Source: Kiritimatiellia bacterium
GTDB lineage: Bacteria; Verrucomicrobiota; Kiritimatiellia; RFP12; UBA3636
Direction: 5' to 3'
DNA length: 6,662 nt
Assembly (NCBI GenBank): GCA_017450425.1
Contig: JAFSUV010000086.1
Location: 1-6,662 of the forward strand
Both the position numbers and the translations under genes were made by a program. Under the pieces are notes generated by a model. It did not search any database. It was not told where the DNA came from and saw only the letters and a list, made by a program, of their open reading frames with translations. This document shows positions 1-6,662 of this stretch, one piece after another (within the stretch, counting starts at the first letter, position 1; every line of letters begins with the position of its first letter).

Positions 1-483
<483 letters not shown>

Positions 484-499
484 TCAGCAGCGGCGGAGA

Positions 500-508
500 A
501 TAATAGCA
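500..508 (-). promoter_or_regulatory. Extended -10 promoter for eno
   Basis: On the minus strand the sequence reads TGC-TATTAT, an extended -10 element (TGn plus a hexamer with 5 of 6 matches to TATAAT). A weak -35 candidate, TTCGCG, sits 17 bp upstream (plus coordinates 523-528). The predicted start is near 493, giving an eno leader of about 60 nt. The same TGC-TAnnAT arrangement occurs before the FmdB-type gene and before gnd, which strengthens the call. Assignment to a housekeeping sigma factor is inference. Confidence 0.6.
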
Positions 509-571
509 TAAAACGGGCGCGCCGCGAAAAGGCGTTCGCGCGCGGTTCATGGCGTTTCCGGCTCGCCGGTC

Positions 572-600
572 GTGCAAACGGCCTCCGTTTCGTGTATCAT
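572..600 (+). promoter_or_regulatory. Possible promoter for the GspE/PilB ATPase gene
   Basis: TATCAT at 595-600 is a plausible -10 hexamer (5 of 6 matches to TATAAT). A poor -35 candidate, GTGCAA, lies 17 bp upstream at 572-577. A start near 607 would give a leader of about 42 nt before the ATG at 649. Unlike the eno, FmdB-type and gnd promoters, it lacks a correctly spaced TGn. The gene must be transcribed from somewhere in the 216-bp divergent gap, and this is the best candidate on this strand. Confidence 0.35.
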
Positions 601-648
601 CGCGAAAATGCACCGCGCTTAAGACAAGTCTTTACCCAGTCCGCCACG

Positions 649-2352
649 ATGGCAGCCGATTCAGTCCTAGTCTCCCTCCTCACGCAAACCGGCGTACTTT
701 CGCCCGACCAAGCCCTGGCGCTCGGTGCGGCGGGCGGCGGCACCGAGTCCGGCCTGGTCGAAACCGCCGCAAGGCTCGGCTTCGCGCCGGAAGAGGACTT
801 CCTCAAGGCGATCTGCAAAGCGCTCGGCATCGAGTACTTCGACGTGTCGGAAATGGAGCTTCCGCGCGAAGTCGCCGAAAAACTTCCGGCGCGCACCGTC
901 ACGCAGTACCGCGTGGTGCCGGTGCGTTTCGACGGGACGACGCTCACGGTCGCGACCTCCGAGCCGCTGGATTCGGCGCTTCCCGACGCGCTCCGGCTCG
1001 CGTCCGGGTGCGACATCGCGCTCGTCGCCTGTCCGCGCGAAAAGATCATACGCCTTTCAAACAAGGTTTACGGCGTCGGCGCCGACACGCTTGCGAAGAT
1101 GGCCGAAAACGGCGTTTACGACGCGGATGCCGACGAAAACCAGGCCAACAAGTTCGACCTTTCGGAAGTAAACCAGGAAGCGTCGATCGTAAAGTTCGTC
1201 AACCAGATCATCGCCGAAGCGGACCGCCAGGGCGCCACCGACATCCACTTCGAACCGATGGAGACCGAGCTGCGGATCCGCTACCGGGTGGACGGCCTGC
1301 TGCACCGCGTCGAAGTGCCGCCGCAGCTGCACCGCCTGCAGGCTGCGGTGATTTCGCGCATCAAGGTCATGGCCGGCCTCGACATCGCGGAAAAGCGCCT
1401 CCCCATGGACGGCCGCATCGGCATCCGCGTAAACGGCAAGGAAATCGACATCCGCGTGGCGACCTGCCCGTCGGTTTACGGCGAAACGGTTTCGCTGCGA
1501 CTGCTGCAAAAAGGCGGCGGGGTCATACGGCTCGAGCAGCTCGGCTTCTCGGAGCGCGACGACAAGGTCATCCGCCGCACGATTGCGCGCCCGAACGGAA
1601 TCGTCCTCGTGACAGGGCCGACGGGCTCCGGCAAATCGACGTCGCTCTACGCGTTTTTGCACGAAATCAATACGATCGACAAGCGCATCCTCACGGCGGA
1701 AGACCCGGTCGAATACGAAATGGCCGGCATCAACCAGGTGCCGATGAAGGCCGAAATCGGGCTCACTTTCGCCCGGGCGCTGCGGTCGTTTCTGCGTCTC
1801 GATCCGGACATCATAATGGTCGGCGAAATCCGCGACCGCGAGACGGCCGAAATCGCGATCAACGCGTCGCTTACCGGCCACCTGGTGTTTTCGACGCTTC
1901 ACACCAACGATTCGGCCGGCGCGTTCGCGCGCCTCATCGACATGGGGGTGGAGCCGTTTCTCGTCTCGTCTTCCGTGGCCGCAGTTCTGGCGCAGCGTCT
2001 CGTGCGCCGTCTCTGCCCGTTCTGCAAGACCGAGGGCGCGCCGGATCCGGTGCTCGCCGCTGCGGCCGGCGTGGGGATGGACTTCTTCGAGGGCAAGACC
2101 GTGTGGAATCCTGCGGGATGCCCCCGCTGCAACCAGACGGGCTACAAAGGGCGCGGCGGCATCTTCGAGGTGCTTCACATGAGCGATACGGTCCGCTCGC
2201 TCGTCACTGCCCACCGCCCCACTTCGGAAATTCGCGCCAAAGCCGTCGAAGAGGGCATGACCCTCTTGCGCGACGACGGCTGGGCCAAGGTGTTTTCCGG
2301 CTTTACTTCCGTGGGCGAAGTCGTGCGCGTCACTGAAGATTCCGAAGAATAG
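649..2352 (+). CDS. GspE/PilB-family type II secretion / type IV pilus assembly ATPase
   Basis: This hexameric AAA-like ATPase powers pseudopilin or pilin polymerisation at the inner-membrane base of a type II secretion system or type IV pilus. The 567 residues match the usual length of about 560-570. In order, it has: an MshEN/T2SSE_N-type N-terminal domain (about 40-143); the conserved GATDIHFEP region (195-203); Walker A GPTGSGKST (323-331); the Asp box AEDPVEY (350-356); Walker B DIIMVGEIRD (387-396); the His box STLHTND (415-421); and a zinc tetracysteine site, C456/C459 and C491/C494, typical of GspE/PilB and absent from PilT. The open frame extends far upstream, but the ATG at 649 gives a normal N-terminus, and upstream codons overlap the eno region. 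No Shine-Dalgarno is visible. There is no gspF/pilC, pilT or pilin gene next to it, so GspE and PilB cannot be separated. The MshEN RLG motif is degenerate (RLGFAPEED), so c-di-GMP binding is not predicted. Confidence 0.94.
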   Translation: MAADSVLVSLLTQTGVLSPDQALALGAAGGGTESGLVETAARLGFAPEEDFLKAICKALGIEYFDVSEMELPREVAEKLPARTVTQYRVVPVRFDGTTLTVATSEPLDSALPDALRLASGCDIALVACPREKIIRLSNKVYGVGADTLAKMAENGVYDADADENQANKFDLSEVNQEASIVKFVNQIIAEADRQGATDIHFEPMETELRIRYRVDGLLHRVEVPPQLHRLQAAVISRIKVMAGLDIAEKRLPMDGRIGIRVNGKEIDIRVATCPSVYGETVSLRLLQKGGGVIRLEQLGFSERDDKVIRRTIARPNGIVLVTGPTGSGKSTSLYAFLHEINTIDKRILTAEDPVEYEMAGINQVPMKAEIGLTFARALRSFLRLDPDIIMVGEIRDRETAEIAINASLTGHLVFSTLHTNDSAGAFARLIDMGVEPFLVSSSVAAVLAQRLVRRLCPFCKTEGAPDPVLAAAAGVGMDFFEGKTVWNPAGCPRCNQTGYKGRGGIFEVLHMSDTVRSLVTAHRPTSEIRAKAVEEGMTLLRDDGWAKVFSGFTSVGEVVRVTEDSEE

Positions 2353-2375
2353 CGCGCGCGGCGCCCGCAAAACAC

Positions 2376-2410
2376 GGCGCCCGGCCCGGTGGTTGACCGG
2401 GCCGGGCGTT
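2376..2410. terminator. Strong hairpin between convergent genes, probable bidirectional terminator
   Basis: A perfect 12-bp inverted repeat (2379-2390 with 2396-2407) encloses a GGTTG loop, with one further C-G pair outside it. It fills the 75-bp gap between the convergent ATPase gene and the hsp20 operon, where a shared terminator is expected. The U-tract is poor: none on the plus strand, and only a TTTT a few bases beyond the stem on the minus strand. It is therefore either a GC-rich, weakly T-dependent terminator or a 3'-end stabiliser. The outer flanks are also mirrored: TAGCGCGCG at 2350-2358, containing the ATPase stop, pairs with CGCGCGCTA at 2422-2430, containing the hsp20 stop. Confidence 0.6.
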
Positions 2411-2427
2411 CGGCGCGCGTCCGCGCG

Positions 2428-2778
2428 CTACGCGATTTCGATCTTGCGCGGCTGGTTTTCGGGGCGCTTGTCGAAGGAGACTTTGAGAAGTCCGTTTTCG
2501 ACCGACGCGCGGATGGTCGAAGGGTCGGCCAATTCCGGCAGCTCCAGCGAGGCGGCGTAGTTGAGCGCGGGGTCGAACTCGCGCAGCGCTTCGCGGAAAC
2601 CCGCCGGCCGCGGCTCTGGTTTGGCCGAAGTGCGCAGCCGGAGCGTCCGGCCATCGACCCTCAGATCCACCGCCCCTTTCGGCACTCCCGGAATCGTGAA
2701 CGCGGCTTCGTATCCGGTGGAAGTTTCCTGCATGCGTGCCGCAGGAAGCACATAGTTTTCGTTGCAATCGCTGTTCAT
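2428..2778 (-). CDS. Small heat-shock protein, Hsp20/alpha-crystallin family (second gene of pair)
   Basis: Small heat-shock proteins are ATP-independent holdases that bind unfolding proteins in the cytoplasm and hand them to the DnaK/ClpB machinery. The 116-residue product is essentially an alpha-crystallin domain. It has YEAAFTIPGVPKGAVDLRVDGRTLRLRT (about 23-50, strands with the PGV turn), a loop, then LELPELADPSTIRASVENGLLKVSF (about 78-102, containing the A.xxNGLLxV signature) and a C-terminal IEI (113-115) matching the IxI motif that docks neighbouring dimers. The N-terminal arm is very short (about 12-15 residues), which may limit large oligomers; this is inference. The start at 2778 is set by domain length and by an excellent AAGGAAAGG Shine-Dalgarno about 8-16 nt upstream. 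A longer upstream reading in the same frame would overlap the preceding gene. It follows its partner by 26 bp in one operon. Confidence 0.9.
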   Translation of the reverse strand: MNSDCNENYVLPAARMQETSTGYEAAFTIPGVPKGAVDLRVDGRTLRLRTSAKPEPRPAGFREALREFDPALNYAASLELPELADPSTIRASVENGLLKVSFDKRPENQPRKIEIA

Positions 2779-2804
2779 GGCGTTTTCCTTTCCTTTTCGT
2801 CTTG

Positions 2805-3218
2805 TTATTTGATTTCGATCTTGTGGGCCGCGACTTCGACTTTGCGCGGCAGGCGGATGCGCAGGATTCCGTCGCGGAACTCGGCGCTGGCCGTGCCCGA
2901 ATCGATGCGGAACGGCAGTTCGATCGAGCGTTTCCACGCCGGCTCGGCCTTCGCGGCACCTTCCTTTTCGGGTTCGGCCGGATTGTCGGAGACCGTCACG
3001 GTGGCGTTTTCAATCGTGAGATCGACATCCTTGGCCGTTTTGCCCGGCAGGAGCACCTCGACAAACGCGGCGTTTTCGTCCGTGAAGACGTTCACTGGCG
3101 GAAAACGGCCGGCCGCGCGGCATTCGAGATTTTTCCAGACGCGGTCGAACCTGTCGGTTCCCACGTTGAGCAGGTCTTGCAGGAGACCCCATGGCGTCGC
3201 TTCAAAGAATGTGTTCAT
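2805..3218 (-). CDS. Small heat-shock protein, Hsp20/alpha-crystallin family (first gene of pair)
   Basis: This is a second cytoplasmic Hsp20 holdase, 137 residues long, within the normal 130-160 range. It has a short hydrophobic N-terminal arm (about 1-38, with WGLLQDLL and FDRVW), then the alpha-crystallin domain opening PPVNVFTDENAAFVEVLLPG (40-59). That is followed by DVDLTIENATVTVSDN, an E/A/K-rich loop (about 80-95), RSIELPFRIDSGTASAEFRDGILRIRLPR (97-125), and a C-terminal IEI (134-136) corresponding to the IxI motif. The start at 3218 is supported by an AAAGGA Shine-Dalgarno ending about 9 nt upstream and by the family-typical N-terminus. It is the promoter-proximal gene of the pair. 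The leader carries a canonical sigma-54 promoter rather than a sigma-32-like or CIRCE/HrcA element. The two proteins differ in arm length and could form hetero-oligomers like IbpA/IbpB; this is inference by analogy. Confidence 0.93.
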   Translation of the reverse strand: MNTFFEATPWGLLQDLLNVGTDRFDRVWKNLECRAAGRFPPVNVFTDENAAFVEVLLPGKTAKDVDLTIENATVTVSDNPAEPEKEGAAKAEPAWKRSIELPFRIDSGTASAEFRDGILRIRLPRKVEVAAHKIEIK

Positions 3219-3233
3219 GTTTTGTTTCCTTTC

Positions 3234-3247
3234 CCCGCACAGGCGGG
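3234..3247 (-). other. Small hairpin directly before the hsp20 ribosome binding site
   Basis: On the minus strand CCCGC and GCGGG form a 5-bp stem with a CTGT loop. It ends about 4 nt before the AAAGGA Shine-Dalgarno of the first hsp20 gene and lies within the predicted 49-nt leader. It does not sequester the Shine-Dalgarno, so it is not an obvious RNA thermometer. It might stabilise the 5' end of the mRNA or keep the ribosome site open. Confidence 0.35.
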
Positions 3248-3277
3248 ATTGTTTTTTTGTCTGACGTTTTCTTCAAA

Positions 3278-3294
3278 AGCAAACCCCGTGCCAA
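3278..3294 (-). promoter_or_regulatory. Sigma-54 (RpoN) -24/-12 promoter of the hsp20 operon
   Basis: The minus strand reads TTGGCACGGGGTTTGCT, matching every fixed position of the sigma-54 consensus YTGGCACGrNNNTTGCW, with the invariant GG and GC dinucleotides separated by exactly 10 bp. The predicted transcription start is near 3267, giving a 49-nt leader that ends at the hsp20 ATG at 3218. Sigma-54 holoenzyme cannot open DNA without an AAA+ enhancer-binding protein, so the operon should be under activator control. A matching upstream palindrome lies at 3343-3373. I found no credible sigma-70-type promoter in the same gap on this strand. Sigma-54 input has been reported for E. coli ibpB, so this wiring has a precedent. 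Confidence 0.85.
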
Positions 3295-3342
3295 CCCCGA
3301 AAAGACGCCGGATGGGTCGCACTTTTTTTGAAATCGCCGCCC

Positions 3343-3373
3343 GGCGCGACTTTTTGTCGCGCCAAAAAGTCGC
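3343..3373. promoter_or_regulatory. Composite palindrome upstream of the sigma-54 promoter, candidate activator-binding site
   Basis: Two perfect inverted repeats share an arm. One has 8-bp arms, GGCGCGAC (3343-3350) and GTCGCGCC (3356-3363), around TTTTT. The other has 10-bp arms, GCGACTTTTT (3346-3355) and AAAAAGTCGC (3364-3373), around an 8-nt centre. It lies about 76-106 bp upstream of the predicted sigma-54 start, the usual position of an enhancer-binding-protein site. A further GTCGC half-site occurs at 3316-3320. It lacks a distal T-run on either strand, so it is not a normal terminator. It also lies about 60 bp upstream of the divergent FmdB-type promoter and could affect both directions. 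Confidence 0.5.
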
Positions 3374-3433
3374 ATTCCGTGTCCCGGAAATTCGGTGTTA
3401 TTTGCGTTTCATCCGTATTTTCAGTTTGGCCGT

Positions 3434-3462
3434 TTGCACGATGATTTTCCATTTGCTAGAAT
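3434..3462 (+). promoter_or_regulatory. Extended -10 promoter for the FmdB-type gene
   Basis: TGC-TAGAAT at 3454-3462 is an extended -10 element (hexamer 5 of 6). TTGCAC at 3434-3439 lies 17 bp upstream as a partial -35. The predicted start is near 3469. This falls after an in-frame ATG at 3461 but before the ATG at 3497, and so supports the latter as the true start codon. Confidence 0.6.
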
Positions 3463-3496
3463 GGACGCGCTTGCGCAAATCGCAGGCGTTTTTGCC

Positions 3497-3746
3497 ATGC
3501 CGTTTTACGTTTACCAGGTTGTCGAGGGGCGGAAGGGATGTCCGCGCTGCCGCAGTTCTTTCGAGGAGCTCCAATCCATCTCCGCCGAGCCGCTTCGCAC
3601 GTGTCCGGACTGCGGCGAAGAGGTGGAGCGGGTGCCGACCGCCCCGAACGTGGGCTTCAGCGAATCCGGCCTTGACGACAGGGCCAAGGCCGCGGGCTTC
3701 ACGAAACTCAAGCGGATAGGCTCCGGCGAATACGAGCGCCAGTATT

Positions 3747-3748
<2 letters not shown>
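3497..3748 (+). CDS. Small FmdB-type zinc-ribbon protein
   Basis: The 83-residue product begins [11 protein letters not shown], the usual opening of the FmdB/CxxC zinc-ribbon family (MPxYxY). It has two CxxC knuckles, C15-C18 (GCPRCR) and C36-C39 (TCPDCG), that together would bind one zinc ion, then [12 protein letters not shown] and a basic [15 protein letters not shown] tail seen in many relatives. The family is named after a putative regulator of formamidase/amidase genes, but most members have no demonstrated function. Nothing here points to amide metabolism, so the role is open. The start at 3497 is chosen because the family begins there and because the predicted promoter start (about 3469) excludes the earlier in-frame ATGs at 3395 and 3461. 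The stop codon TGA (3746-3748) runs into the first copy of a tandem repeat. Confidence 0.82.
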
Positions 3749-5953
<2,205 letters not shown>

Positions 5954-5961
5954 TTCACTTT

Positions 5962-5982
5962 GCGGCGGGGAAAAAGCGCCGC
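5962..5982 (+). other. Hairpin in the gnd leader
   Basis: GCGGCG (5962-5967) and CGCCGC (5977-5982) are perfect 6-bp arms around the purine loop GGGAAAAAG. It lies about 15 nt into the predicted gnd leader and just after the tgt stop. No T-run follows, so it is a poor intrinsic terminator for tgt. I recognise no known leader RNA class. It could stabilise the transcript or be incidental. Confidence 0.3.
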
Positions 5983-6020
5983 GTCGAATTCAGCAATCCC
6001 AACAAAGCAAAAACAAGACT

Positions 6021-6662
6021 ATGGGCAAAGCGGACATCGGGCTCGTCGGTCTCGCCGTGATGGGCGAAAACCTTGCAATGAACATGGAGTCGAAGGGCTT
6101 CACCGTGGCGGTTTTCAACCGCACGGTGGAAAAGGTCGATTCATTCGTGACCGGTCGCGGCGCCGGCAAAAACTTCATCGCCGCGCATTCGCTCGCCGAA
6201 CTCGCCGAAAACCTCGCGAAGCCGCGCAAGGTGTTCCTGATGGTGAAGGCGGGCGCGGCGGTCGATGCCATGATCGAGAGCCTTCTCGGAGTGCTCGAGC
6301 CGGGCGACGTCATAATCGACGGCGGCAACAGCCACTTTCCCGATACGATCCGCCGCACGAAATCCGTCGAGGAAAAGGGGCTGCTCTACGTCGGCACCGG
6401 AGTTTCCGGCGGCGAAGAGGGCGCGCTCAAAGGGCCGAGCATGATGCCCGGCGGTTCGCCCGCCGCGTGGCCGCTCGTAAAGCCGATCTTCCAGGCGATC
6501 TGCGCCAAGGTCGAGGACGGCTCGCCGTGCTGCGACTGGGTTGGCGAAAACGGCGCCGGTCATTTTGTCAAGATGGTGCACAACGGCATTGAATACGGCG
6601 ATATGCAGCTCATCTGCGAAGCGTATCAGCTCATGCGCGATCTGCTCGGTATGTCGGACGAC
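6021..6662 (+). CDS. gnd: 6-phosphogluconate dehydrogenase (decarboxylating), N-terminal part, truncated by window edge
   Basis: Gnd oxidatively decarboxylates 6-phosphogluconate to ribulose-5-phosphate with NADP+, in the oxidative pentose phosphate pathway (cytoplasm, dimer). The 214 codons are open to the right edge with no stop; the long-form enzyme is about 470-480 residues. The start MGKADIGLVGLAVMGENLAMNM carries the Rossmann GxVGxxxMG loop followed by VFNRT, where N-R-T after strand 2 is typical of NADP binding. Then come the DGGNS motif, the substrate-binding VSGGEEGA and GPSMMPGG segments, and the catalytic stretch HFVKMVHNGIEYGDMQ with K184 and E191. This arrangement fits the long sheep/E. 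coli-type enzyme. The start at 6021 is set by homology. The upstream sequence is A-rich with no Shine-Dalgarno. A separate promoter appears to lie in the end of tgt. Confidence 0.95.
   Translation, partial: MGKADIGLVGLAVMGENLAMNMESKGFTVAVFNRTVEKVDSFVTGRGAGKNFIAAHSLAELAENLAKPRKVFLMVKAGAAVDAMIESLLGVLEPGDVIIDGGNSHFPDTIRRTKSVEEKGLLYVGTGVSGGEEGALKGPSMMPGGSPAAWPLVKPIFQAICAKVEDGSPCCDWVGENGAGHFVKMVHNGIEYGDMQLICEAYQLMRDLLGMSDD

Noticed and set aside
608..622. Five-codon mini-ORF (ATG CAC CGC GCT TAA) at the predicted start of the GspE/PilB transcript, as a leader peptide.
   Set aside because: It is too short, has no ribosome site, no regulatory codon run and no attenuator structure after it. Chance is sufficient.
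1057..2370. A 437-codon open frame antisense to the GspE/PilB gene.
   Set aside because: It lies fully opposite a gene with all family motifs, its translation is low-complexity and rich in R, A, H and D, and it shows no recognisable domain. It is a high-GC antisense artefact.
3219..3267. RNA thermometer (ROSE or fourU) in the hsp20 leader.
   Set aside because: The Shine-Dalgarno is AAAGGA, and no complementary U/C-rich stretch is present in the 49-nt leader. The small CCCGC/GCGGG hairpin leaves it unpaired.
3343..3373. Palindrome as an intrinsic terminator.
   Set aside because: Neither orientation gives a stem followed by a T-run, and no gene ends nearby; both flanking genes start from this gap.
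3219..3400. CIRCE/HrcA or other classical heat-shock operator upstream of hsp20.
   Set aside because: No TTAGCACTC-N9-GAGTGCTAA-like repeat or sigma-32-type -35/-10 pair was found by eye.
3428..3437. TTGGC...TTGC on the plus strand before the FmdB-type gene as a second sigma-54 promoter.
   Set aside because: GG and GC are separated by only 6 bp instead of the required 10.
5960..6592. A 210-codon plus-strand open frame over the start of gnd.
   Set aside because: It is in another frame from gnd and is a basic, low-complexity shadow. The gnd frame shows clear dehydrogenase motifs from 6021 to the window edge.

Overview
The window is high-GC bacterial chromosome (roughly 60 % or more by eye), densely coded with ordinary housekeeping genes. 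It has no transposase, phage, CRISPR, tRNA or rRNA signal. The organism cannot be named from these genes. High GC, little Shine-Dalgarno usage, an FmdB-type zinc ribbon ending in a GFTKLKR..GEYER tail, paired Hsp20 genes and a lone PilB/GspE ATPase would fit a member of the Verrucomicrobiota/Kiritimatiellota (PVC) group or a deltaproteobacterium-like lineage. This is a weak inference.

Layout: (1) 1-432, minus strand: 5' part of enolase (eno), cut by the window edge, divergent from (2) 649-2352, plus strand: a GspE/PilB-type secretion or pilus assembly ATPase. (3) 2353-2427: a short convergent gap with a strong GC-rich hairpin. (4) 3218-2428, minus strand: a two-gene operon of small heat-shock proteins (Hsp20), 26 bp apart. 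(5) 3219-3496: a divergent regulatory region. On the minus strand it holds a consensus-perfect sigma-54 (-24/-12) promoter for the hsp20 operon, with an unusual composite palindrome about 80-105 bp upstream of the predicted start. On the plus strand it holds an extended -10 promoter for (6) 3497-3748, a small FmdB-type zinc-ribbon protein. (7) 3849-4739, rmlA (glucose-1-phosphate thymidylyltransferase), is bracketed by two unrelated short tandem-repeat arrays (3 x ~30 bp before it, 2+ x 29 bp after it). (8) 4811-5953, tgt (queuine/preQ1 tRNA-ribosyltransferase). (9) 6021-6662, plus strand: the first 214 codons of gnd (6-phosphogluconate dehydrogenase), running off the right edge.

Functionally the genes are a mixture: glycolysis (eno), pentose phosphate pathway (gnd), nucleotide-sugar supply for surface polysaccharide (rmlA), tRNA modification (tgt), protein export or pilus assembly (gspE/pilB) and protein quality control (hsp20 pair). 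No single pathway links them. fmdB, rmlA and tgt are co-directional and may be co-transcribed.

The most interesting material is regulatory. It comprises the sigma-54 promoter plus upstream palindrome on a small heat-shock operon, a repeated extended -10 motif (TGC-TAnnAT or TGC-TATTAT) in front of three genes, the repeat arrays that touch the stop codon of fmdB and the start codon of tgt, and a general lack of Shine-Dalgarno sequences except at the hsp20 genes and rmlA. I see no clear undescribed multi-gene system here.
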